From positions 778,720-842,719 of the forward strand of contig NZ_WXYO01000001.1 of the NCBI RefSeq assembly GCF_009901585.1: DNA of 64,000 nucleotides. The letters are read 5' to 3'. The notes below the pieces were generated by a model that was not told the DNA's origin, did not search any database, and saw only the letters and a list, made by a program, of their open reading frames with translations. The position numbers and the translations under genes were made by a program. The DNA comes from Poritiphilus flavus (GTDB taxonomy: Bacteria > Bacteroidota > Bacteroidia > Flavobacteriales > Flavobacteriaceae). Positions within the stretch are counted from its first letter, which is position 1. Each line of letters starts with the position of its first letter. Positions 36,788 through 45,691 of this stretch are shown here, piece after piece.

Positions 36788-37567
36788 TTAATCCAGATCT
36801 CCCGGGTAGCGCCCTACAACGGTCCATCCACCATCCACTACAATGGTTTGCCCATTGATATGTGCGGCTTCTTTTGATAACAGGAACAGGCAGGTGTTCG
36901 CGATGTCCTCTGGCTTACCTACAACTCCCCGGGGCACCAACTTCGCCCATGCCCCAGCGTAATCGGGTTCTTCCAGTTCCGTCCGCTCGGTAAGCGTAGC
37001 CCCGGGAGCAATGACGTTAATGGTGATCTCATGCGGTGCCAGGGCGAGCACCAGGTTGCGGGCCATCATCCGCAAGGCTGCCTTGGTCATGGAATACGCG
37101 GTGAGGTTAGGATAGCTCTTGATCCCGGTTATGGAAGACATCAGAACTATTCTCCCACCTTCATTTTGCTGTTTCATTACAGGCACGGTCTTTTGGACCA
37201 GGAAAAAAGCACCTTGCAAATTCAGGTTGACCACCCGCTGGAAGTTCTCTTCCGTAAACTCGAAAAAATCACCGAAAAGTGTCATCCCGGCATTGGGAAT
37301 GACAAAGTCAATCCTCTTGAAATTGGAAAGCGTAAATGCTACAAGTTCCTCTATTACCTTCAAATTGCCGGCATCACCCCCAAAAAACAAACACTTTCCT
37401 TTGGATCTCTCTCTCAGGGCCTGAACAGACCTTTCGCCCTGCTCCGCGTCAATGTCGTTCAAAACAACATGAACACCCTGGCCCAAAAGCTGATCGACTA
37501 TGGCGAAACCTATACCCGTACCCGCTCCGGTTACGATAGCAACTTTGTCTTGCAATCCTGAATACAA
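36788..37567 (-). CDS. Short-chain dehydrogenase/reductase (SDR)
   Basis: 259 residues, classical SDR. Cofactor loop GAGTGIGFA, NAG at VIPNAGMTLFG, catalytic Ser (SSITGIKSY) and Tyr-x-x-x-Lys (YSMTK), and the C-terminal GQTIVVDGGW are present. An aspartate (NDID) after the second strand suggests NAD+ preference. It probably oxidises a sugar or polyol in this operon, with the SMP-30 lactonase gene 1 base upstream suggesting an oxidation-to-lactone then hydrolysis pair. Substrate unknown. Confidence 0.93.
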   Translation of the reverse strand: MYSGLQDKVAIVTGAGTGIGFAIVDQLLGQGVHVVLNDIDAEQGERSVQALRERSKGKCLFFGGDAGNLKVIEELVAFTLSNFKRIDFVIPNAGMTLFGDFFEFTEENFQRVVNLNLQGAFFLVQKTVPVMKQQNEGGRIVLMSSITGIKSYPNLTAYSMTKAALRMMARNLVLALAPHEITINVIAPGATLTERTELEEPDYAGAWAKLVPRGVVGKPEDIANTCLFLLSKEAAHINGQTIVVDGGWTVVGRYPGDLD

Positions 37568-37568
37568 T

Positions 37569-38465
37569 CTAGTGATCTTTAAAAAAGTTGGTTTTTAAGC
37601 CCGAAACTCCGGTCTTGAAGGCAAAGAGTCCTCCACTATCCGGAAATTGTGCCAGCTGTTCCCGGGTTAAACCACTTCTGGCAGTTGTAATATACAACAT
37701 ATTCAGTTCCGGTCCGGCAAAACAGCAGGAAGTTACATGAGGGGCATTTACAGCAATACGTTCCAGCACTTTTCCGCTTAACGGATCCCATCTGCGAACG
37801 CATGCTCCTCCCCAGTGTGCGATCCACAACTTTCCTTCGGAATCTATGGTCATCCCGTCCGGGCCACCATACGCATCAGGGATCTTAAAAAGAACGCGTT
37901 CATTGGTAATAGAGCTGTTGGAAAGCTCGTAATCATAGGCTCTCACATAGTAATCCCCGGTATCGATATAGTAAAAAGTACTGCGATCGGGAGACCAGGC
38001 CATTCCGTTGGAAATGGTTGTGCCCGGTATTTGCAGGGAGGAATTAAGAGCAGGGGTCACCCTGTAGAAATTGCCTTTTCCGGCCTGGAGTTCCTTATGC
38101 ATGGTACCCACCCAGAAGTTGCCGTTAGGATCGCACTTCCCATCATTGAAACGCAGTTCCGCATCCTCGTTTTCCAGGACCCCCAGGCGATCAATGGTGC
38201 TTTTGCCAAAGTGAAAAACCGCCAGACCGGTTTCCAGGGCCAACAACATATTTCCATTATCTGTCGGGACTGCTGCTCCAAGCATTTCATCAAAATGCCA
38301 TTGTTGATTTGAATTATCCGAAGGATTGTGGGCATGAAGAGTGCCCTGTTCTATATCTACCCAGTAAAGAACTTGATTGCGCTGGTCCCAGACGGGTCCT
38401 TCGCCGAGAATTGCCTCCGCACCAAAAACGAGGCTTGCCTTATGATGGTTGAGTTCGGATGCCAT
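37569..38465 (-). CDS. SMP-30/gluconolactonase-family lactonase
   Basis: 298 residues, cytoplasmic (no signal peptide). Six-bladed beta-propeller marks: LGEGPVWDQRNQVLYWVDIEQG at the start (E metal ligand), FNDGKCDPNGNFWVGTMHK, ISNGMAWSPDRSTFYYIDTGDYYVRAYDYE, and PDGMTIDSEGKLWIAHWGGACVRRWDP. These Ca/Zn-dependent enzymes open sugar lactones such as glucono-, xylono- or arabinonolactone. The gene lies between Zn-ADH (9 bases) and SDR (1 base), both able to make a lactone from an aldose. Confidence 0.93.
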   Translation of the reverse strand: MASELNHHKASLVFGAEAILGEGPVWDQRNQVLYWVDIEQGTLHAHNPSDNSNQQWHFDEMLGAAVPTDNGNMLLALETGLAVFHFGKSTIDRLGVLENEDAELRFNDGKCDPNGNFWVGTMHKELQAGKGNFYRVTPALNSSLQIPGTTISNGMAWSPDRSTFYYIDTGDYYVRAYDYELSNSSITNERVLFKIPDAYGGPDGMTIDSEGKLWIAHWGGACVRRWDPLSGKVLERIAVNAPHVTSCCFAGPELNMLYITTARSGLTREQLAQFPDSGGLFAFKTGVSGLKTNFFKDH

Positions 38466-38474
38466 TGGGTTGAA

Positions 38475-39506
38475 TTAATCCGGATACAACAATACTTTTA
38501 AAGATTTCTTTTGCTCCAGTAGGTCAAAACCGGTTTTCCATTCATCCAGGCTGAAACGATGTGTAATCACATCTTCAAGTTTAATTTTACCTTCATTAAT
38601 AATTGAAATTGCCCTGTCCCAGGTAGCCCTGGTATATCCAACCGAACCTTTGATATGCAATTGGCGAAAGGCGGAAAGATCAAAAGGAAGCACAACACTT
38701 TTCCCGAAATGACCTACCTGTATGTACTGGCCCAGAGGCCTCAGTGCGTTTAGGCAATTAGATGCGGAAGCCTGGGCGCCGGCTGTTTCAAAAGCCACAT
38801 CAACCCCCCGGCCTGCGGTTTCTTCCTGTACAACTTCAAGAAGATCCTCATTTTCCACAATTACGGTTCTAAAAGCGCCGTAATTTTCAGCGATCCTGAG
38901 CCGCTCCTGGTCTTCACTCGTACCTGCTACAATGGTTTTGATGCCCATGGCGACCAGCATTTTCAGGCACAGCAGACCAATAGGGCCCGGACCCGAAAGC
39001 AGGACGGTGTCCCCATAAGTAACCCTGGCTATTTCCGCTACCGCATGAACGGCAACAGCAAATGGTTCCACCAGGGCAGAGACATCATCGCTGACATGTT
39101 CCGCGGTAAAATACAGTTGATCCGGCCTAACGGAAACATATTTTGTAAAAGCGCCGTTAACCCCATGCCCCATACCGCGACGGATCCGGCAAAACATGAA
39201 TTCCCCGTTGTTACAATACTCACAATTGCCGCAGGAGACAGCGATCGCGCCCAAAACAGAAAAGCGAGAACCAATATCAATACCTTTAAGCGCCGGGTCT
39301 TTGTCTACCACCTTTCCTGAGAATTCATGTCCCAGAATGACCGGCGGATAGTTTTTAAAAGTGTCGTGAAATACGTGCAGGTCTGTACCACAAATTCCAC
39401 AGGAATTGACCTCCAGAATTACCTTCCCGGAATCTGTTTCCGGATCGGGCATATCCTGCAGCCGAACATTTCCTGCTCCCTTCTGGTATTTAACTAGCGC
39501 TTTCAT
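38475..39506 (-). CDS. Zinc-dependent alcohol dehydrogenase (sorbitol/threonine-DH type, MDR)
   Basis: 343 residues, standard medium-chain length. Catalytic-zinc motif CGICGTDLHVFHDT and GHEFSGKVV, structural-zinc cysteines CGNCEYCNNGEFMFC, and nucleotide loop LSGPGPIGLLCLKM are all present. It oxidises a secondary hydroxyl of a polyol, sugar or sugar acid with NAD(P)+. It lies 14 bases after the transketolase C-terminal subunit gene in the nine-gene operon. Confidence 0.93.
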   Translation of the reverse strand: MKALVKYQKGAGNVRLQDMPDPETDSGKVILEVNSCGICGTDLHVFHDTFKNYPPVILGHEFSGKVVDKDPALKGIDIGSRFSVLGAIAVSCGNCEYCNNGEFMFCRIRRGMGHGVNGAFTKYVSVRPDQLYFTAEHVSDDVSALVEPFAVAVHAVAEIARVTYGDTVLLSGPGPIGLLCLKMLVAMGIKTIVAGTSEDQERLRIAENYGAFRTVIVENEDLLEVVQEETAGRGVDVAFETAGAQASASNCLNALRPLGQYIQVGHFGKSVVLPFDLSAFRQLHIKGSVGYTRATWDRAISIINEGKIKLEDVITHRFSLDEWKTGFDLLEQKKSLKVLLYPD

Positions 39507-39520
39507 TCTTTTTAGTTGTT

Positions 39521-40450
39521 TTAACGCAGTATTTCTAGTGAGGCCTTTACAATATTCCCGGCCCGCAGGCCGTATTTGTCCAAAAGTTCGTCACTTTGTC
39601 CGGATTCTCCAAAAACATCCTGAACTCCTACTCTCCGTAAAGCACAGGGATGGTTTTCACCCAGTACCGCCGCGATGGCCTCGCCCAATCCGCCAATGAT
39701 CGAATGTTCTTCAGCGGTTACTACAGCGTTCGTTTTTCTTGCGGAGCTAATGACAGCTGTGGAGTCTAAGGGTTTAATAGTATGGAAATGGATCACCTCC
39801 GCGGAATAACCCAGACCTGCAAGCTCATTAGCCGCTTTCAATCCCTCACTGACCATTATGCCGGTTGTAGCTATGGTAATGTCCGAGCCTTCGCGTAATA
39901 CTTTTGCCTTACCTATTTCAAAGGAGTTGTGAATTTGAGGAACAACAGGGTATTTGTCTCTTCCAAACCTGAGGTAGACAGGGCCTTGCATTTTAGCCGC
40001 TGCCAGAGTCGCCATACGGGCCTCTTCATAGTCGCCGGGAACTATTACTGTCATATTGGGAAGGGTACGGGCCATGGCGATATCTTCGTTGGATTGATGG
40101 GACGCTCCATCACCACCGGTACTTATACCACAATGTGTTACTCCTATTTTGACATTGAGATTCGGATAGGCAATACTACTCCGCATCTGGTCTCCGGCTC
40201 TGCAGGTTGCAAATACTCCAAAAGTGGAAGCGAATGGGACAAAACCCTCCAGTGCAAGTCCTGCGGCTGCGGAAAGCATATTTTGTTCCTGAACCCCACA
40301 ATTGAAAAAACGCTCGGGAAATACGGCTTCAAACTTTTCCGTAAGTGTGGCCTTGGCAACGTCCGCGTCCAGCACCACCACTTTCTCGTTTTCTTTCCCT
40401 AAGGCTATCAGAGCGTCCGCGTACCCCAGCCGTGTTTGTTTGTATTCCAT
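39521..40450 (-). CDS. Transketolase, C-terminal subunit (split enzyme)
   Basis: 309 residues covering the Pyr and C-terminal domains. Marks: VLDADVAKATLTEKF, the catalytic glutamate in FFNCGVQEQNMLSAAAGLA, and THCGISTGGDGASHQSNEDIA for cofactor and substrate phosphate. With the partner gene 1 base upstream it would rebuild a full transketolase, moving two-carbon units between ketoses and aldoses with thiamine diphosphate. Split transketolases include specialised ones for apulose-4-phosphate and 6-deoxy-6-sulfofructose; which substrate applies here cannot be read. Confidence 0.93.
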   Translation of the reverse strand: MEYKQTRLGYADALIALGKENEKVVVLDADVAKATLTEKFEAVFPERFFNCGVQEQNMLSAAAGLALEGFVPFASTFGVFATCRAGDQMRSSIAYPNLNVKIGVTHCGISTGGDGASHQSNEDIAMARTLPNMTVIVPGDYEEARMATLAAAKMQGPVYLRFGRDKYPVVPQIHNSFEIGKAKVLREGSDITIATTGIMVSEGLKAANELAGLGYSAEVIHFHTIKPLDSTAVISSARKTNAVVTAEEHSIIGGLGEAIAAVLGENHPCALRRVGVQDVFGESGQSDELLDKYGLRAGNIVKASLEILR

Positions 40451-40451
40451 C

Positions 40452-41270
40452 CTACTGAAGTTCTAGTAAAGCATTATCACGTTCCTTCCGGGCCGGGGGT
40501 TTTCCATGCCATTCCGCCTGGCCTTCCATAAAGCTCACCCCTTTTCCCTTTGTGGTATTCGCAATGATCATTACCGGTTTGTCTATGGTTTTCGCCTTTT
40601 CTACCGTTTCAATGATGGCCTGAAAGTCGTGCCCGTCTATTTCAAAAACCTCCCAGCCAAAACTTTCCCATTTTGGGACCAAAGGATCCAGTGGCATAAC
40701 GTTCTCTGAATATCCATCCGTTTGCAGGTAATTACGGTCTACAAAACCAATGATATTGTCCAGTTTGTATTTGTTTGCGAACATCGCGGCTTCCCAGACC
40801 TGGCCCTCCTGTATTTCACCGTCGCCGCAAAGAATATAGTAGTAATGCTTTTTCCCTTTCAGTTTGGCACCCAAAGCCATTCCAACTCCTGTAGAAATGC
40901 CAATACCCAGCGTTCCGGTAGAAGCATCTATGCCCGGGGTTTTAGGTTGGTAGGGATGGCCCTGAAGATGAGAGCCGGGCCTTCTGAAAGTGAGGAGGTC
41001 TCCTTTTGGGAAATATCCCAAATCAGCCAGGACCGCGTATATCACCGGAGTACAATGCCCCTTTGAAAGTATGAATCTGTCGCGATCTTCCCAGTCCGGA
41101 TTTTTCGGATCAATCCGCATACAATGATAGTACAACGCCGTCAGTATATCTGCAGCTCCCAGGCTGCCGCCAACATGGCCGGAATTTGCCCTGTAAACCA
41201 TCTCCACGATCTCCCTTCGTATTTCCCTGGCCTTTTTTTCCAAAGTGGTTATTTGTTTGTCCGCTATCAT
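40452..41270 (-). CDS. Transketolase, N-terminal (ThDP-binding) subunit
   Basis: 272 residues, PP domain only. HVGGSLGAADILTALYYH, the SKGHCTPVIYAVL histidine loop, and the thiamine-diphosphate motif CGDGEIQEGQVWEAAMFANKYKLDN (GDG-x25-N) are complete. Residues STGTLGIGISTGVGMALG fit the family. It is 1 base ahead of the C-terminal subunit and 3 bases after the Gfo/Idh gene, in the middle of the catabolic operon rather than alone, so a dedicated rather than general pentose-phosphate role is likely. Confidence 0.93.
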   Translation of the reverse strand: MIADKQITTLEKKAREIRREIVEMVYRANSGHVGGSLGAADILTALYYHCMRIDPKNPDWEDRDRFILSKGHCTPVIYAVLADLGYFPKGDLLTFRRPGSHLQGHPYQPKTPGIDASTGTLGIGISTGVGMALGAKLKGKKHYYYILCGDGEIQEGQVWEAAMFANKYKLDNIIGFVDRNYLQTDGYSENVMPLDPLVPKWESFGWEVFEIDGHDFQAIIETVEKAKTIDKPVMIIANTTKGKGVSFMEGQAEWHGKPPARKERDNALLELQ

Positions 41271-41273
41271 ATT

Positions 41274-42407
41274 TTAATCATCTATTCCTATGGGAATCCA
41301 TTTTTCTTTTTGAGCTGAAGTGACAACACTATCCAGGACTTCCTGGCATTTTAGTCCGTCATAAAAGTTGGGGGTAACCGCTTTTTTAAGGGAAATACCT
41401 TCTATGAGTTCCGAAAACTGATGTACAAAAGTGTGTTCCCAACCCAGGATATGACCTGGAGGCCACCAGGCCTCGAGGTAGGGGTGAGATCTATCCGTCA
41501 CCAGAATGTTTCGGAAACCCTGTTTGTCTGGATTATCACCGGCGGAAAAGTACTGTAGTTCATTCAATCGCTCCAAATTGAAGAGCAGGCTTCCCCCACT
41601 GCCAAAAATCTCTATTCTAAGGTGATTTTTAAAGCCGTTGGCGAAGCGTGTCGCATTGAAAGTCCCCAATGCGCCCTGGCGAAACCTGGCGAGAAAAAGT
41701 GTGGCATCATCCGCGCTAACTTTAGCTTTTTCGTTCCCTTTACCTGTTGGCCTTTCTTTGATGAATACTTCCTGCACTCCGCTTACTGCCTCAAACTCTC
41801 CTATCAGGTGCCTGGCCAGGTCAACAATATGGGCATTCATATCCCCGTGTGCTCCGGAACCGGTTTCCTTAACATTGTGCCGCCAGACATAAGGGAACTC
41901 AGGATCTGTAAGCCAATCCTGATAGTAAACCGCGTTAAAGTGATATACCCTTCCGATATCTCCTTCTGAGATCATCTTTTTTGCCAGCGCCAGCGCCGGC
42001 ACATAGCGATAATTGAAGATCATCATGTGAATTATTCCGGCGGCTTCAGCGGCTTCATGCATTTCCCTGGCTTCACGGGTATTGAGCGCCATTGGCTTTT
42101 CACAAAGCAGATTTTTTCCCTGCTTTGCGGCTTCCATAACGATGGGATGATGTAAGTGATTCGGGGTGCAAATGTCTATCAGATCAATCTCATCGTTGGC
42201 TACTACTTTACGCCAATCCGTCTCTGTTTTGGACCAACCAAATTGTTCTGAAAATTCATTGGCTTTTTCCCGGTTTCTGGAACAGGCGGTGTGCAAAACC
42301 GGATTTGCGCTGGTATCAAAAAACCGGGGTAATTGGTTATAGGCATTGGCATGGGCTTTTCCCATAAACTGCGTCCCTATAATTCCTATGTTTACCGTTT
42401 TAGACAC
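41274..42407 (-). CDS. Gfo/Idh/MocA-family oxidoreductase (larger member)
   Basis: 377 residues. NIGIIGTQFMGKAHANAYNQL Rossmann start, EKPMALNTREA with catalytic lysine, and the C-terminal domain with GAHGDMNAHIVDLARHLIGEF, the H..D pair in the active site. YHFNAVYYQDWLTDPEFPYVWRHN is typical of Bacteroidota members that often neighbour TIM-barrel isomerases, as here (3-base gap). Proteins of this kind oxidise sugars or glycosides, in some cases at C3. Exact substrate unknown. Confidence 0.92.
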   Translation of the reverse strand: MSKTVNIGIIGTQFMGKAHANAYNQLPRFFDTSANPVLHTACSRNREKANEFSEQFGWSKTETDWRKVVANDEIDLIDICTPNHLHHPIVMEAAKQGKNLLCEKPMALNTREAREMHEAAEAAGIIHMMIFNYRYVPALALAKKMISEGDIGRVYHFNAVYYQDWLTDPEFPYVWRHNVKETGSGAHGDMNAHIVDLARHLIGEFEAVSGVQEVFIKERPTGKGNEKAKVSADDATLFLARFRQGALGTFNATRFANGFKNHLRIEIFGSGGSLLFNLERLNELQYFSAGDNPDKQGFRNILVTDRSHPYLEAWWPPGHILGWEHTFVHQFSELIEGISLKKAVTPNFYDGLKCQEVLDSVVTSAQKEKWIPIGIDD

Positions 42408-42410
42408 TAC

Positions 42411-43460
42411 TTAAGGTTCTTCTGAGAGCCCCAATAACTCATTGTTCAGTTGGGAATCGGTTTCACTTCCGGCAAAGTCGTCAAAAGCGCGATCTGTTAG
42501 TTCGATCATATGCCTGCTGATAAATTCGGCACCTTCTGTGGCGCCCTGTTCCGGGCTTTTTATACAGCATTCCCATTCCATTATGGCCCAGCCTTCATAT
42601 CCGGCGGCGGTGAGCATACTAAAGATCCTGCTGTAGTTGATCTCACCATCCCCAAGGGATCTGAAGCGGCCAGCCCTTTGTTTCCAATCCAGATATCCTC
42701 CGTAAACACCGGTCATACCATCCGGAACGAATTCCGCGTCTTTCACGTGAAAGGCCTTAATTCTATCCTTGAAGATCTTTATAAAATCAAGATAATCCAG
42801 TTGTTGCAATAGAAAGTGGCTGGCGTCATAAGTAAGGCATGCAGCCGGATGTTCATCTGTTTTGTCCAGGAACTTTTGATAGGTTGCGCCATCAAACAAA
42901 TCAGAACCGGGGTGCAGCTCATAACCGAAGGTAATTCCAGCCTCCGAAGCCTGGTTAAGCAGGGGAAGCCAACGTGCAACCAATTCGTCAAAAGCATCTT
43001 CAATAAGACCAGGAGATCTTTGTGGCCAGGGGTAAATGTAGGGCCAGGCCAGTCCGCCAGACATTACAGAAATATTGGTAGTGCCTAAATGAGCGGAAGC
43101 CCTGATAGTTTTTTGAAGTTCAGCTGTGGCCCATCGTACACATTCTTGTCCCTTCAGGCCTTTGGGATAGAAGCCTTGAAATAACTTTTGATAGGCAGGG
43201 TGCATGGCCAAAACCTGACCTTGGAGATAGGAGGCCAGTTCTATAAGCTCAAGTCCCTCATCTCGGAGTGACCCTTTAATTTCGTCGCAATAAGCTTTGG
43301 ATTCAGCGGCCAGATCCAGGTTGAACAATCGGGGATCCCAGCTTGGGACCTGTACTCCCTTGTACCCCAGATCTGAGGCCCATTTTGCCATGGAAACAAG
43401 AGAGTTAAAGGGAGCATCATCTCCCACAAATTGCGCTAAAAAGATCCCGGGTCCCTTCAT
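42411..43460 (-). CDS. TIM-barrel sugar isomerase/epimerase (COG1082 type)
   Basis: 349 residues. AP-endonuclease-2-like barrel with metal-ligand positions visible as GITFGYELHPGSDLF (E, H), CLTYDASHFLLQ (D, H), KAFHVKDAEF (H, D) and WAIMEWECC (E). The family holds xylose-isomerase-like, inosose dehydratase and 3-epimerase enzymes, as well as lyases acting on 3-keto-glycosides. It is the first gene of the nine-gene minus-strand operon, so the promoter lies in 43461-43590. A longer C-terminal tail (~25 residues, SETDSQLNNELLGLSEEP) has no known motif. Confidence 0.9.
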   Translation of the reverse strand: MKGPGIFLAQFVGDDAPFNSLVSMAKWASDLGYKGVQVPSWDPRLFNLDLAAESKAYCDEIKGSLRDEGLELIELASYLQGQVLAMHPAYQKLFQGFYPKGLKGQECVRWATAELQKTIRASAHLGTTNISVMSGGLAWPYIYPWPQRSPGLIEDAFDELVARWLPLLNQASEAGITFGYELHPGSDLFDGATYQKFLDKTDEHPAACLTYDASHFLLQQLDYLDFIKIFKDRIKAFHVKDAEFVPDGMTGVYGGYLDWKQRAGRFRSLGDGEINYSRIFSMLTAAGYEGWAIMEWECCIKSPEQGATEGAEFISRHMIELTDRAFDDFAGSETDSQLNNELLGLSEEP

Positions 43461-43590
43461 GACATTTTTTCCATACTGAGCAAGATAGCATGAAGTTAGG
43501 AATTTACTCTATACTATTTTATCAGAAGGTAAACCAAATTGGTATCAGCCCTGTTTAAAAGGGCTTCGGCCTATTGGGAAGGGGTAGGAG

Positions 43591-45219
43591 CTACCTCAGA
43601 ATTTCTGAATATCTGGAACTATCTTTCAAAATCGCGGACGCTGTCATGATAGCCTCGTCGTGGTCCAGATAATAATCGTACAAACCCTGCCTGTAGAAAT
43701 AACGCTTGAGGATCTCATCTTCCAGATTCTTCTGAATCTCTTTTTGATGCTTGTCCAGTGCGCTTAGCTTGGTCTTGTTGATCTCAACCAACAGGCTCTT
43801 GTAACTTTCGTGCAAATCCGATCCGAAAATGGCTTTGTCCTCACCGTACATTGCCTCCTTTAAAGCGCGCTCAGCTTTGGTTTCAAAGTCAAAATTACTC
43901 TGAGATACAAAGGTCTTGAAATCACTAAAGTCCGAATCTGAAAAATTAAAGGACCCAACGTCTGACAACTTGTGACCATAATAATACTGTGTTGCGAAAT
44001 CAAAGATCACGTGATTGTTTAGCAAAGCACGTGTTAGCACATTGGTTCTGGCTTCAGCCACCTCTACATCCGGCATCACTCCCCCGCCGTCCTGGACTTT
44101 TCGTCCGTTTCTGGTGGTAAAGTCCTTAAAGCGGGTATTCCTTACGGCATTACCCTGCTCGTCCCGGTTCCAGTAATCGAGCGCCTGAATACATCTGCCC
44201 GAAGCCGTATAATACCTGGAAATAGTAACTTTTAGCTGTGTGCCGTAGGTAAGCCTTAAAGGCCTTTGTACCAGACCTTTCCCAAAGCTCCTGGCTCCTA
44301 TGATCACCGCGCGGTCCAGGTCCTGAAGGCTGCCGGAAACGATTTCACTCGCGGAAGCACTTCCTCCGTTGACAAGTACCACTAAGGGGATCTCCTCATC
44401 CACTGCCTTATTCCTGGTCTTGTATTCCCTGTTAAACTTTTTAACCTTGGATTTTGTGGTAACGATAAGCTCTCCCTTGGGAACAAAAAGGTTGGTAACG
44501 TTGATGGCCTCTGACAACAAGCCGCCGGGATTGCCCCGAAGGTCCAGTATGATCTTTTCAGCACCCTGACCTTTAAGGTCGATCAGGGCCGACTTGGTTT
44601 GGGAGGATGCCTTGGCATTGAACTTAGACAAAACTATATAACCGGTATTAGGACCTACCATTTTGTAGTAGGGTACGGCATCTACCTCTATGGCTTCGCG
44701 CTTTATGGTGGTGGTCTTGGTTTCTCCCTGTCTCAGGAAAGTCACATCCACACTGGTATTGTTGGCGCCTTTCAAAAGCTCACTGGCATCGTCTTTAAAG
44801 TCGGAAATGGTAATATCCCCTATCTTGATGATCTCGTCTCCTGCCTTGAGACCTGCCTGGTCCGCAGGATAACCCTGGTAGGGCTCTACAATGAGCAGTT
44901 TTTCATTATAGGAGCGGACCAGTGCCCCTATTCCCGAATATTCACCGGCATTGTTGATCTTATAAGCCTCAACATCCTGTTCATTGAGGAATTTGGTGTA
45001 TGGGTCCAGATCTTCTAGCATGTTTTTAATGGCTGTGTCCATGAGCTCTGCCGGATTGGTCTCATCCACATAATTCATATTGAGCTCTTTGAAAAGCGTG
45101 GTGAAAATTTCGATTTGCTTGGCAATCTCGAAAAAATCGCTTTTAAAGCTACTTCCTGCGATGAGCAGGACAACGGCAAAAACCGGGATCAATATCTTTT
45201 TACGGGTCAATTTGTGCAT
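43591..45219 (-). CDS. S41-family C-terminal processing peptidase (CtpA-like)
   Basis: 542 residues with a membrane-targeting N-terminus (KILIPVFAVVLLIAGSSF). Then an N-terminal helical segment, PDZ domain (~95-170, YSGIGALVRS...DQAGLKAGDEIIKIG), and peptidase core with the Ser in NGGSASASEIVSGSLQD and the Lys in GARSFGKGLVQRP, the S41 catalytic dyad. It trims proteins outside the cytoplasm. The ATG at 45219 lies 20 bases inside the end of rnpA, indicating translational coupling. Confidence 0.94.
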   Translation of the reverse strand: MHKLTRKKILIPVFAVVLLIAGSSFKSDFFEIAKQIEIFTTLFKELNMNYVDETNPAELMDTAIKNMLEDLDPYTKFLNEQDVEAYKINNAGEYSGIGALVRSYNEKLLIVEPYQGYPADQAGLKAGDEIIKIGDITISDFKDDASELLKGANNTSVDVTFLRQGETKTTTIKREAIEVDAVPYYKMVGPNTGYIVLSKFNAKASSQTKSALIDLKGQGAEKIILDLRGNPGGLLSEAINVTNLFVPKGELIVTTKSKVKKFNREYKTRNKAVDEEIPLVVLVNGGSASASEIVSGSLQDLDRAVIIGARSFGKGLVQRPLRLTYGTQLKVTISRYYTASGRCIQALDYWNRDEQGNAVRNTRFKDFTTRNGRKVQDGGGVMPDVEVAEARTNVLTRALLNNHVIFDFATQYYYGHKLSDVGSFNFSDSDFSDFKTFVSQSNFDFETKAERALKEAMYGEDKAIFGSDLHESYKSLLVEINKTKLSALDKHQKEIQKNLEDEILKRYFYRQGLYDYYLDHDEAIMTASAILKDSSRYSEILR

Positions 45220-45589
45220 GGCCTTCTTTGCTTAAGAATTTTTGAATAACGCCTGACATACTCTTCTCTAGCTGCCGGTATGACGGCATTTCTTTTCCAA
45301 TATATAAAAATAGAAACGCAAAGTTTCCCTCTATGTTGTTAAAAAAACGGTGTTTGTTCAGCCTGTAATTTTCCCTTAATAACCTTTTGATACGGTTCCG
45401 TTTTACGGCGCTTTTGAACTTTTTTTTAGGAACGGAAACTCCGGCGCGAATAGCAACGGGGCCGGGATCTGATAATTTGAGGTAAACGAGACGCAAAGGG
45501 TATACTGTAATGCTTTGCCCATTTAAGAACAACTCCCCGATAAGCTTTTTGCTTTTCAGTTTCTCACTTTTGGGAAAGGTAAAGCGCAT
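45200..45589 (-). CDS. rnpA: Ribonuclease P protein component
   Basis: 129 residues from ATG 45589; an upstream in-frame start at 45634 would add 15 hydrophobic residues foreign to the family. FPKSEKLKSKKLIGELF is the usual N-terminus, and the RNR-type signature is clear: KFKSAVKRNRIKRLLRENYRLNK. It binds the RNase P RNA and helps mature tRNA 5' ends. It is not next to rpmH/yidC here; its stop overlaps the start of the S41 peptidase, a typical Bacteroidota arrangement. Confidence 0.93.
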   Translation of the reverse strand: MRFTFPKSEKLKSKKLIGELFLNGQSITVYPLRLVYLKLSDPGPVAIRAGVSVPKKKFKSAVKRNRIKRLLRENYRLNKHRFFNNIEGNFAFLFLYIGKEMPSYRQLEKSMSGVIQKFLSKEGHAQIDP

Positions 45590-45691
45590 AAAGATCAAAA
45601 TTAGCAAATATAATGAGACCCTTGCGTATGACAATTGTCATTTAAAATCGGGAAAAACCGGTCTACCTTGCTCTTTAGCTAATTTATTCAC

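Noticed and set aside
43537..43590. Weak hairpin (GGGC-TTCG-GCCT) after the S41 peptidase
   Set aside because: Only a 3-4 bp perfect stem and no clear T run at the right distance; not enough for a terminator call.
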